From NCBI GenBank assembly GCA_913047675.1, contig CAJWTO010000006.1, positions 1-50,496 on the forward strand: a stretch of DNA of 50,496 nucleotides. Reading direction: 5' to 3'. The position numbers were made by a program, and so were the translations under genes. Positions within the stretch are counted from its first letter, which is position 1. Every line of letters begins with the position of its first letter. This DNA is from an uncultured Pseudomonadota bacterium. GTDB lineage: Bacteria; Pseudomonadota; Gammaproteobacteria; Ga0077536. Of this stretch, positions 8,669-16,826 are shown one piece after another. Under the pieces are notes generated by a model. The model was not told where the DNA came from. It searched no databases and worked only from the letters and a program-made list of their open reading frames with translations.

Positions 8669-11122
8669 CTAACTTCGCGTTCTTATACTTTTTGGGTCAT
8701 ACATTGGTAACAGTGATGCGGTCGCCTTGTACAGTCTATTAGCTTGCTCTATCTCGAAGCTTCGTGTCGATAAGAATTCGGGAGTAATTCCTTCGATATT
8801 TTTTAAGTAGCCCATAGAAGCGCATGCTCCTAGAGTGTGGGCGTATCCCGATGACGTGGTATATCCAATACGTTCTCCATCACATAAAATTGACTCATTG
8901 TGCGAGAGTATCGGGCCACTATCTTCCAGTAAAAACTGTACTAGCCGAGTGTTAATCGATCCTTTCTCTTTTTGTGCGACTAACGCCTCTTTACCAACGA
9001 AACCTTCGGGTTTATCCCAATCACATGTAAATGAAAGGCCAGCTTCAAGTAGGGTTTCTCTGGGTCCCATATCATGCGCCCATTCGCGATAAGCTTTCTC
9101 AATCCGCAGAGAATTAAGGGTATGATACCCACAGTGTTTTAGACCGTGCACTTTGCCCTCTTCAATGATTTTGTCATACACCGAAACTGCCATCTCGGTC
9201 GGAATGTAGAGTTCCCAGCCTAACTCACCTGTATATGATATACGTACAGCTAGCGCGTTCTGATATCCGATTTCTATTGGTTGCATTGTCCCAAATGGGA
9301 AGTATTCGTTTGAGAAATTAGAGGAAGAGATGGTTGTAAGCAGAGATCTCGAATTGGGTCCTTGGATGTTGAGCATGGCATATGAACCACTGATGTCGGT
9401 AAGTACACAATTAGCGTTATCGCTTATATGCTCATCGATCCATGCTTTCACATGAGTGGCGGTAAATGCTGCAGTTACAACCATGTATTCATTAGCTTGC
9501 AATCGAGTGATGGTTAGATCAGCTTCTACTCCTCCGATTTGATTCAAAAACTGAGTGTATACAACGGTTCCATTTGCAACTGACATATTCGCTGTTGCAA
9601 CTCGGTTTAATACGCTTTCCGCGTCTTTACCCTGCACTAAGATCTTCTGGAAAGATGACTGATCGAAAATCCCTACTGCGTTTCTTACAGCTTGATGCTC
9701 TGATGCATTATTGTGAAACCAATTTTGTCTGCCAAAATCATAGTTATATTCAGCAACTTCTCCTGGCAATGCATACCAGTTCGGGCGTTCCCAGCCGGCA
9801 GATTCTCCAAAACAAGCTCCTACTTTTTCCAGGCGTTCATGTAGAACTGACTTTTTAATACCTCTCCCAGTCTCCCACTGTCGGTTAGGCCAGTGCATTT
9901 TATAGGCGATACCGAGGGATTCGATGGTGCGATCAACAATAAACGATTTATTGTTTTGACACGGCTGCATTCTTCTTATGTCGACATCCCAAATATCCAT
10001 TGGTTGAACGCCGTCATTTATCCATTGGGCCATTACATTACCAGCGCCACCACCAGACAAGATCCCGAGAGAGTTAAAGCCACACGCAATGAACAACTGT
10101 TTTGTATAAGGGACTTTTCCCATCAAATAGTTGTGATCGGGAGTAAATGATTCGGGACCACAAAAAAATTGTCGAATACCGGTATCATTGAGGATTGGAA
10201 GACGCTGCATGCCTTTCTCTATATGAGGTAGCATACGATCCCAATCAGGATCAATTTCGTCAAAGCAAAAATCTTTTGGAATACCGTCGGTGGCCCAAGG
10301 CGCTGCGACAGGCTCGAAAAATCCCAGCAGTATCTTGCCAGCTTCTTCTCTTGCATAGACTCCTCTTCCTGGGTCTCGGAGTATAGGCAGCTGGTTATGC
10401 ACTTCATCGATTGGTTCGGATATTAGGTAATAATGTTCGGCTGCCTGTAGCGGGATGTCGATTCCATTTGCCAAGCCGAACTCTCTTCCCCACATGCCAG
10501 GGCATAGCACGACTACTTCTGACCGTATCTCTCCTTGATCCGTAGTGACTCCGACTGCTCGGCCATTTTCTATGATTAATTCTGTTACAGGCGTATCTTC
10601 AAAAATTTTTACTCCTCGTTGTCTGGCCCCTTTTGCTAATGCTTGCGCGACATCTGCGGGATTTACCCTTCCATCATCTGGAAAGTAGAAGCCAGCCAAC
10701 AAATCATCTACGTGAGTTAGCGGGAATAACTCTCGAACTCTCTGGGGAGAAATTTCTTCGGTTTCAACACCAAATGTCCGAGCCAGAGCACAGCCACGGC
10801 GCATTTCCTCTACCTTATCTTCAGTCATAGCGAGTTGTATTGACCCGCATTTAATGAATCCAGTTGCCTGTCCCGTCTCGATTTCCAAGTCCTCATATAG
10901 TTTCAGAGAATATTGAGCAAGACGAGTTTGGCTTTCGGTATCTCTGAGAGTTGTGACAAGGCCTGCTGCGTGCCATGTCGTACCCGAAGTTATTTTTTTT
11001 CTCTCAAGAACAACCACATCCTCCCAACCGAGCTTGGCAAGATGGTAGGCGGTTGAACATCCAATAATACCGCCTCCTATCACAATAGCACGAGCATTTG
11101 TAGGTAGGGATTTTTTGTTCAT
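8669..11122 (-). CDS. Dimethylglycine/sarcosine dehydrogenase-like FAD-GcvT fusion
   Basis: An 817-aa protein with two parts. Residues 1 to about 390 form a D-amino-acid-oxidase-type FAD domain: GGGIIGCSTAYHLAK, then SGTTWHAAGLV with His51, the position that binds FAD covalently in dimethylglycine and sarcosine dehydrogenases. The remainder is a GcvT-like aminomethyltransferase fold (for example LNRVATANMSV, AMLNIQGPNSRSLL, SYTGELGWELYIP, HTLNSLRIEKAYREW). Relatives N-demethylate dimethylglycine or sarcosine, passing the methyl carbon to THF. The ATG at 11122 faces a divergent region shared with the 38-aa ORF and GFA gene. The nearby hyu genes and GFA support C1/N-methyl amine catabolism; the exact amine is not determined. 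Confidence 0.88.
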   Translation of the reverse strand: MNKKSLPTNARAIVIGGGIIGCSTAYHLAKLGWEDVVVLERKKITSGTTWHAAGLVTTLRDTESQTRLAQYSLKLYEDLEIETGQATGFIKCGSIQLAMTEDKVEEMRRGCALARTFGVETEEISPQRVRELFPLTHVDDLLAGFYFPDDGRVNPADVAQALAKGARQRGVKIFEDTPVTELIIENGRAVGVTTDQGEIRSEVVVLCPGMWGREFGLANGIDIPLQAAEHYYLISEPIDEVHNQLPILRDPGRGVYAREEAGKILLGFFEPVAAPWATDGIPKDFCFDEIDPDWDRMLPHIEKGMQRLPILNDTGIRQFFCGPESFTPDHNYLMGKVPYTKQLFIACGFNSLGILSGGGAGNVMAQWINDGVQPMDIWDVDIRRMQPCQNNKSFIVDRTIESLGIAYKMHWPNRQWETGRGIKKSVLHERLEKVGACFGESAGWERPNWYALPGEVAEYNYDFGRQNWFHNNASEHQAVRNAVGIFDQSSFQKILVQGKDAESVLNRVATANMSVANGTVVYTQFLNQIGGVEADLTITRLQANEYMVVTAAFTATHVKAWIDEHISDNANCVLTDISGSYAMLNIQGPNSRSLLTTISSSNFSNEYFPFGTMQPIEIGYQNALAVRISYTGELGWELYIPTEMAVSVYDKIIEEGKVHGLKHCGYHTLNSLRIEKAYREWAHDMGPRETLLEAGLSFTCDWDKPEGFVGKEALVAQKEKGSINTRLVQFLLEDSGPILSHNESILCDGERIGYTTSSGYAHTLGACASMGYLKNIEGITPEFLSTRSFEIEQANRLYKATASLLPMYDPKSIRTRS

Positions 11123-11309
11123 GATTAGTATGTCTCCGGCAATTTATCTTACGTTTAAAAATCAGCTTTGCGAGAAGGAAAATTTAGCATTTTTGTGACT
11201 TCTAAGACAGAGGTAAGTGTCTAGATACCTGACTACTTCGATATAAACACGGTGCCGCAACTAATACCTGATAGACTAGATTATCTCGCAGCATAATTGG
11301 GGAGTAACT

Positions 11310-11426
11310 ATGCGTGAAAGGGATCAAGATTTCCAGAGTATCCGCGAAACTGCCGAATCGATGTTAGATATCATAAGATCGCTCGCGGCTGCAGGCGAAT
11401 TCAATGGTACTAGGGTGGAGAAATGA
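11310..11426 (+). CDS. 38-aa ORF translationally coupled to the GFA gene
   Basis: Too short for the ORF track. The ATG at 11310 has a strong GGGGAG site with five to six bases of spacing. The frame encodes MRERDQDFQSIRETAESML followed by DIIRSLAAAGEFNGTRVEK, a predicted mostly helical, charged peptide. Its TGA (11424-11426) overlaps the ATG of the GFA gene (11423-11425) as ATGA, the classic coupling arrangement, and the GFA gene has no comparably good site of its own except inside this ORF. It may be a leader peptide or a small partner protein. No family is recognised. Confidence 0.55.
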   Translation: MRERDQDFQSIRETAESMLDIIRSLAAAGEFNGTRVEK

Positions 11427-11839
11427 CTGATCAAATAGCGACAGGATCCTGTCAGTGCGGAAAGATTCGTTATTCGCTTCTTGCGCCAAGTCGAGAGTTA
11501 CATCATTGTCATTGCTCGATGTGTCGTAAGTGTCATGCATCAATGTTTGGTACTTATGCGACTATACAAAGGGAATATTTTCTATTAGAGGAAGGGAAAG
11601 AGCACCTCACAACTCATTTAACGACCTCCGACGTCCATCGACATTTTTGTTCAGGATGTGGTGCGCATATTTATATAGATGTCGATTGGGAACCTGATTT
11701 AGTGTGGTTTACTCCAGGGACTATAGATACGGGTCACCCGCAGCATCCAGTTGAAACGGAGCGACATATTTGGGTAGGTTCGAAGAATCCTCTTTATTCG
11801 ATTACAGGAGATTTACCTAAACATGAGGAGTTCGATTAA
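11423..11839 (+). CDS. GFA family protein (glutathione-dependent formaldehyde-activating enzyme-like, CENP-V fold)
   Basis: A 138-aa member of the Gfa/CENP-V family, small zinc proteins named after an enzyme reported to accelerate S-hydroxymethylglutathione formation; many members have unknown function. The zinc and substrate Cys sets are visible: CQCGKIRY at the N-terminus, HCHCSMCRKCHASMF (about 29-43), and FCSGCGAHIYID. Length is typical. It overlaps the 38-aa ORF by four bases and converges with hyuB with a 31-bp gap. The place next to a demethylating dehydrogenase makes handling of released formaldehyde plausible, but that is inference. Confidence 0.85.
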   Translation: MTDQIATGSCQCGKIRYSLLAPSRELHHCHCSMCRKCHASMFGTYATIQREYFLLEEGKEHLTTHLTTSDVHRHFCSGCGAHIYIDVDWEPDLVWFTPGTIDTGHPQHPVETERHIWVGSKNPLYSITGDLPKHEEFD

Positions 11840-11870
11840 AACCTGCTATTCGGTTGGGCCACATTTTGCG

Positions 11871-13559
11871 TCACCCTCGGAAGTCGTAGATCTTTCTGGC
11901 CTGGTCTTCAGAGATATATCCTTCACGCACATCCTCCGTTACTGCCTCCTGTGATCTATCCGCTGGCGCTCCGAAACCTCCGCCGCCGGGCGCAAGAACC
12001 CTCACACGATCTCCAGGGTTCATCGGGATGTTTGAGTATTTACTGGGACTAACTTTTCCGTAAGCTTCGACGGTAGTTTCCCATTTATTACCACCCGCTT
12101 TTTTATACAACGTCGCGCCAAGAGCGCCCCCCCCGCCATTTTTTAATCCCCATGCACAAATTTTGTGCTTATTTGTCATCTGACTGACGAGCATTTCACC
12201 TGTGCACATCATTTGCTTCACATTACTTAGTCCACCTCGAAATTGTCCTGCTCCTCCAGAGTTAGGTCTTAAGGCGTATTCTTCGACGATCCACGGGAAG
12301 CGAGTCTCGAAAACCTCCATCGGAGTATTTGCACAGTTTCCGTTGATAGAATCGGTCGCGTCGTTCCCATCGGCAAACGATCTACCCCCATAACCGACAT
12401 AGCTAAAGTCAAAGCCTCCGTAAGGCTCATCATTTAACTCGTCGTGTCCGCCAAAGACAAAACAACCATGAGTAGTACCTTCTGATGCCATGACTCGGTC
12501 TGGGACGCAATCCACCATCGCCCCAAATATAGCGGAAACAATTAAAGGATGCGTCTCGGTATTTCCTCCTACTTCTGAGCCTGGATAATCCACATTCATT
12601 ACAGTTCCGGCGGGTGCTATTACTCGTATAGGCCGGAAGCATCCAGAATTTAGCGGGATAGTCTCGTCAGTCATATGTAAGATTGCATTGAATGCAGCTG
12701 ACCAAGCGACACCTAATGTAGCATTAATAGGCCCCTTTGCTTGCTTGGAAGAGCCGGTATAGTCCACGACTACTTCTCCTCCCTGAACATAGACAGCAAT
12801 ATGAATTTCATACTCTTTATCTTCAATTCCGTCATCTTCAACCTTATCAACAAACGTGTACTTACCATCCTTAAATGTTTCCAACTCAGCGCGCATGCGT
12901 TTTTCAGAGTAATCCATTAGATCTTGTACTGTACTTTCGAAGGTTTGCGCGCCGTATTTTTCAATGAGGCTTTTAAGTCTTTTTTCGCCTAGGTCCACAG
13001 CACTAATTAGTGCCCGCATGTCACCATAGTTACCTCGTGGAGTTCGTACGTTAGCCAGCATCATTTTCCAAACTTCTGGAACATCCTTACCTTCTTTAAT
13101 GATTTTTATGGGCGGAACACGCAAGCCCTCGTGGAATATCTCTGTAGCTTCACCCGGAAAGCCACCTGGGACCATTCCCCCAACTTCAACGAAATGCCCC
13201 ACGCACACCGAAAAAGCGACAATTTTATCCTCTACAAAAATAGGCTTAAAGACAGTATGTTCTGGCGTATGCAGTCCTCCCCGATATGGATCGTTATGGA
13301 TTACCACATCTCCCTCACTCATTTCCGAGAGAGGTATTTCTTTTATCATTGAACGCACCAACAACGGCACGCCGCCGATTTGAGAAGGGCAAAAGTCGGC
13401 GACCGCTATTAGCTCTCCGTCACGATTTGCCAGGGCGCATGTAAAGTCTTCTCCCTCACTAAAGATGGTCGAATAGGCCGTCTTCTGAACGTTTATTCCC
13501 ATCTCGCGTGCTATAGCGATCATTGCTGATTCGACTATGTTCATGTTGATCATGTCCAT
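11871..13559 (-). CDS. hyuB: Hydantoinase B / oxoprolinase B-type subunit
   Basis: The 562-aa HyuB-type subunit of an ATP-dependent lactam/hydantoin amidohydrolase or related carboxylase complex. The start MNIVESAMIAIAREMG is the family's N-terminus. Family blocks include EGEDFTCALANRDGELIA, GDVVIHNDPYRGGLHTPEHT, the VDYTGSSKQAKGPINATLGV segment, YPGSEVGGNTETHPLIV and the Gly-rich C-terminal VLAPGGGGFGAPADR. A good AGGAG site precedes the ATG at 13559. It is the third gene of a hyuA / small Cys4 protein / hyuB unit. Whether the complex acts on N-methylhydantoin, 5-oxoproline, another lactam or a ketone cannot be told from sequence. Confidence 0.9.
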   Translation of the reverse strand: MDMINMNIVESAMIAIAREMGINVQKTAYSTIFSEGEDFTCALANRDGELIAVADFCPSQIGGVPLLVRSMIKEIPLSEMSEGDVVIHNDPYRGGLHTPEHTVFKPIFVEDKIVAFSVCVGHFVEVGGMVPGGFPGEATEIFHEGLRVPPIKIIKEGKDVPEVWKMMLANVRTPRGNYGDMRALISAVDLGEKRLKSLIEKYGAQTFESTVQDLMDYSEKRMRAELETFKDGKYTFVDKVEDDGIEDKEYEIHIAVYVQGGEVVVDYTGSSKQAKGPINATLGVAWSAAFNAILHMTDETIPLNSGCFRPIRVIAPAGTVMNVDYPGSEVGGNTETHPLIVSAIFGAMVDCVPDRVMASEGTTHGCFVFGGHDELNDEPYGGFDFSYVGYGGRSFADGNDATDSINGNCANTPMEVFETRFPWIVEEYALRPNSGGAGQFRGGLSNVKQMMCTGEMLVSQMTNKHKICAWGLKNGGGGALGATLYKKAGGNKWETTVEAYGKVSPSKYSNIPMNPGDRVRVLAPGGGGFGAPADRSQEAVTEDVREGYISEDQARKIYDFRG

Positions 13560-13604
13560 TTACTATATCTCCTAGATTGACTTGCCAATTACGCTGAGAG
13601 TTGA

Positions 13605-13817
13605 TTAGCCAATTTCATGTATTTTTTCGTGCCCGAAAGGCAATTTTGGTTGGTCTACACCTTGAGCTTTGGCAGATGCCCAGTCCACGCACCATTGTGA
13701 ACAAAATATTTCTTTTGGAGAAGATTTTGATTGTATCCCTCCTGAATAAAGCAGCATTCCACAATTTGAGCATTTAATATATTTTTCAATATAGTAGCCA
13801 TTATTTGAAAATTTCAT
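13605..13817 (-). CDS. Small Cys4 (putative zinc-ribbon) protein between hyuA and hyuB
   Basis: A 70-aa protein with Cys16-x2-Cys19 (CSNCG) and Cys39-x3-Cys43 (FCSQWC), a spacing suited to one structural zinc. ATG at 13817 has AAGGA six bases upstream, giving strong start support. It follows hyuA by 17 bp and precedes hyuB by 45 bp on the same strand. I recognise no named family. Related acetone and acetophenone carboxylases carry extra small subunits beside their HyuA/HyuB-like subunits, so a third subunit is a reasonable inference. Its basic, aromatic N-terminus (GYYIEKYIK) and Pro-rich tail fit a docking protein. Confidence 0.7.
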   Translation of the reverse strand: MKFSNNGYYIEKYIKCSNCGMLLYSGGIQSKSSPKEIFCSQWCVDWASAKAQGVDQPKLPFGHEKIHEIG

Positions 13818-13834
13818 TTTCTATCCTTAGCAAA

Positions 13835-15868
13835 TTATTTGGTGGCAATTTCGCCGATTAAAATATTTCCATAGAGATCTATCTTCACGTTGTACTCCGG
13901 CCTAATTATTGTTACAGAAGCTCCTTCTTCAATGATTGCTGGTCCGTTAAAGCTATCTCCTGCTTTGAGGTGTTCCCGAGAGTATATTGGAGTTTCAATG
14001 TGGCCAGAGTCATATCTGACAAGTCGAGTGCCTTCGCTTATGACGGGACCCGAAGATCTTTCAATCTCGAGTAGGTTGGGCTTTGGCGTTAGAGATACTG
14101 CGGTCACTTTAATGCTGATAAGCTCGATGGTTTCTCCAGGTATATCAAAGTTGTAGCGAGTTTTGTGGACTGAATGAAATTGTTGCCACACGTCTAGAAT
14201 TGTTTGTTCATCAAAAGAGTCGAATTCTACCGCAACTTCCAATTCATGGTTTTGCCCAAAATATCTCATTTCTAGTGAACGATAGATTTCAAGATTTGCC
14301 TGATAACCCTGAGTAGATAATGATTGTTTAGCTTCAGTGACGAGATCAGATAAAACGCGACTGGCATGTTCTGCATTAAATGCTTTTGAGGTCATCGGGG
14401 CTGTTCGTTCCAGATCAACTCGTGCATCAGTCATGATGAAACCGAAGGCAGAAAATTGTCCTGGAAAATTTGGTACGATTCCACTGGGAATGCTGGCCGA
14501 ATGCATTACATCAGTTATGTGGACAGGCCCCGCGCCACCAAAAGCAAGCAACGTGAAATCTCTAGGGTCTAACCCTCTCTCGGTTAGAACCATTCTTAGA
14601 GCCCCCACCATATTATTGTTGGCAATCTGTACGATTCCGATAGCTGCTTCATCTATAGAAACTTCAATTTGATCGGCTACGTTTTTGATAGCTTGTTTAG
14701 CCGCATCAACGTCTAAACTCATCTCACCGCCGAGGAAATTGGACGGATTAATTCGTCCTAATACCACGTTTGCATCAGTCACTGTGGGATCTTCACCACC
14801 GCGCCCATAGCACGCGGGCCCGGGTTGTGCGCCCGCACTCTGAGGACCTACTCGTAGCATCCCTCCTTTATCAATCCACGCTATCGAGCCTCCACCAGCT
14901 CCCATTGTTCTGATATCTAGCATGGGAATTTGGATAGGTACTCCAAACTCTATTTCGTAGCTCGTTGTGAAACTTTCGCGTGCGCTAACTATTGTCGAAA
15001 CATCAGTTGATGTACCTCCCATATCTAAAGTCACTAAATTACTCACTCCAGATAAGCCTGCGATATATTTTGCTCCTATTACGCCACCAGTTGGGCCAGA
15101 GAGACTTAAGTGGATAGGATATTGCCGCGCTCCTTCAAGTGTGGTTTCGCCTCCGTTCGACTTGATGACAGCAACTTTTTTAATATCACCTGCTTCGTTT
15201 AGTCGGTCTTGGAGTCGCAAAAGATTTTGCGAGACGATGGGCTTGATGTAAGCATCAGCAATCGTGGTTGACGATCTCTCATGTTCCTTCCACTTTGGTA
15301 AAAGCTCGTAGGAGATTGATACGGGCTTATTCGGGCACTCTTCTTCAAAAATTGTTTTAAGCCGACGCTCATGCTCTGGAAAAACATATGAACACAGTAA
15401 GCATATAGCGATTGCTTCGATATTCGGATCAGAGTTAATTGACTTTGCGACAGTTCGTGCTTGCGACTCGTTTAACGGTTTATACACTCCTTCTCTGGGA
15501 GTTATTCGCTCGTCGATTTCGTAGCAATCTCTTCTTTTAACAAGCGGCTTAGATTTAATCCAAGTAATATCGTAGTGACTTTTCCGTTTTCCGCGTTGAA
15601 TAAATGGGACATCTTTGAAACCTTGAGTAGTGACGAATGCAACTGTTGAGCCCTTTCTTTCCAGTATCGCATTTGTTGCAACTGTAGTGCCGAAGCGCAT
15701 ATATTCCACTTGTTCGGAGGATTTTTGTGCCATTCCATTTAGGATACCGTCGCTTGGATCATCAGGAGTGGATGAGGTTTTCCAAACTTCTAATTTTTGT
15801 GTTTTTGAATCGTAAGAAACAAAGTCTGTGAATGTCCCCCCAACATCTATTCCTAGAATACGGGTCAT
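13835..15868 (-). CDS. hyuA: Hydantoinase A / oxoprolinase A-type ATPase subunit
   Basis: The 677-aa HyuA-type subunit that provides ATP-dependent activation for lactam or hydantoin hydrolysis, or for ketone carboxylation in relatives. The ASKHA fold is evident from ILGIDVGGTFTDFVSYD (phosphate-1), FGTTVATNAILERKG, KSNGGE, SLSGPTGGVIGAKY, NLVTLDMGGTSTDVS (phosphate-2) and LAFGGAGPVHI. Length is that of bacterial HyuA. The ATG at 15868 has a GGGGAG site that can pair with an upstream CTCCCC. It is the first gene of the hyuA / Cys4 / hyuB unit and is divergent from the ZIP transporter. Confidence 0.92.
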   Translation of the reverse strand: MTRILGIDVGGTFTDFVSYDSKTQKLEVWKTSSTPDDPSDGILNGMAQKSSEQVEYMRFGTTVATNAILERKGSTVAFVTTQGFKDVPFIQRGKRKSHYDITWIKSKPLVKRRDCYEIDERITPREGVYKPLNESQARTVAKSINSDPNIEAIAICLLCSYVFPEHERRLKTIFEEECPNKPVSISYELLPKWKEHERSSTTIADAYIKPIVSQNLLRLQDRLNEAGDIKKVAVIKSNGGETTLEGARQYPIHLSLSGPTGGVIGAKYIAGLSGVSNLVTLDMGGTSTDVSTIVSARESFTTSYEIEFGVPIQIPMLDIRTMGAGGGSIAWIDKGGMLRVGPQSAGAQPGPACYGRGGEDPTVTDANVVLGRINPSNFLGGEMSLDVDAAKQAIKNVADQIEVSIDEAAIGIVQIANNNMVGALRMVLTERGLDPRDFTLLAFGGAGPVHITDVMHSASIPSGIVPNFPGQFSAFGFIMTDARVDLERTAPMTSKAFNAEHASRVLSDLVTEAKQSLSTQGYQANLEIYRSLEMRYFGQNHELEVAVEFDSFDEQTILDVWQQFHSVHKTRYNFDIPGETIELISIKVTAVSLTPKPNLLEIERSSGPVISEGTRLVRYDSGHIETPIYSREHLKAGDSFNGPAIIEEGASVTIIRPEYNVKIDLYGNILIGEIATK

Positions 15869-15876
15869 AAAAAATT

Positions 15877-15900
15877 CTCCCCAAAATTATTTACGGGGAG
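15877..15900 (-). promoter_or_regulatory. Possible Shine-Dalgarno-sequestering hairpin before hyuA
   Basis: In the hyuA transcript, CTCCCC (15900-15895) can pair with GGGGAG (15882-15877), which is the ribosome binding site lying eight bases before the ATG, across a 12-nt AT-rich loop. The six-pair stem has five G-C pairs and one A-U pair (T-A in the DNA). It may limit hyuA translation or simply be a chance pairing with a G-rich site. Confidence 0.3.
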
Positions 15901-16034
15901 TGAATTTTGACAAGCTCCCTTTGTAGTTCAATTCAGACTATATCTAATTTGTGAATTTCTCAAGATGATCGGTGGCGCTACCTTGTTGTGGCTCTCAAGT
16001 TTAACTTATGTGCTAACATGGTGTTTTATTTTAG

Positions 16035-16826
16035 ATGGATGTTGTTGTGACTAGTTCATTGGCTTGGGTACTATCTGTGTGCCTGTTGGGGAGCCTGATT
16101 AGTATAGGGACGGCTGGCGCCTACTTGTTGCTGCCTAAGCTGCTGAGAGATAAGACTCTAGACTATTTAATTTGTTTTGCAATTGGGATGCTTCTTGGTG
16201 CGAGCTTTTTGCATTTGTTGCCCGAGGCGATAGAGCAGGCGGGAGATAGTGTGAATGGGATAATGCGAGTGGCAGTATCGGCGATTCTTGCATTTTTTAT
16301 TTTAGAAAAGGGTTTGATATGGCGACATCACCATCATAATGAGTCACATCCAGAGTCTCTACAAGCGGACGAAATAGAGTCAGGAGAGCATGCTGGATCC
16401 CTTATACTAATTGGTGATTCCGTTCATAATTTCTTAGATGGGATCCTGATTGCATCAGCTTTTCTGGCAGATTTTTCACTTGGTATCGTCACAGCCTTAG
16501 CAGTTATTGCCCATGAAATCCCTCAAGAATTAGGTGATTTTGCCATTTTAATAAAAAGTGGTTACTCTCGTAGCCGCGCCCTTTTTTACAACTTACTGAC
16601 CTCGGTTGCTATGATTATTGGAGCGACACTGGCGTGGTTTTGGTTAAGTGAATTTTCGAATTTTATCCCCTACTTGTTGACTTTTACTGCCGCTAGTTTT
16701 ATCTATGTTGCAGTTTCGGATCTCATGCCAACTTTGAACTCAAAAATAGGGCTTTCGGCAACTACTATTCAGCTAACTTTGATCGGACTGGGTCTCGCTT
16801 TGAACGGGCTGGTTCACACGCACTAG
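16035..16826 (+). CDS. ZIP-family divalent metal transporter
   Basis: A 263-aa inner-membrane protein with about eight membrane spans and the ZIP hallmarks: HLLPEAIEQAG near the end of helix 3, a His-rich cytoplasmic loop (WRHHHHNESH), SVHNFLDGILIASAF in helix 4 and AHEIPQELGDFAIL in helix 5, which carry the metal-binding His and Asp/Glu residues. It probably imports zinc or another divalent metal. Its start has only a weak site. It is divergent from hyuA and overlaps the AmpG-like gene tail to tail by four bases. Zinc supply for the nearby Cys-rich proteins is possible but unproven. Confidence 0.88.
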   Translation: MDVVVTSSLAWVLSVCLLGSLISIGTAGAYLLLPKLLRDKTLDYLICFAIGMLLGASFLHLLPEAIEQAGDSVNGIMRVAVSAILAFFILEKGLIWRHHHHNESHPESLQADEIESGEHAGSLILIGDSVHNFLDGILIASAFLADFSLGIVTALAVIAHEIPQELGDFAILIKSGYSRSRALFYNLLTSVAMIIGATLAWFWLSEFSNFIPYLLTFTAASFIYVAVSDLMPTLNSKIGLSATTIQLTLIGLGLALNGLVHTH

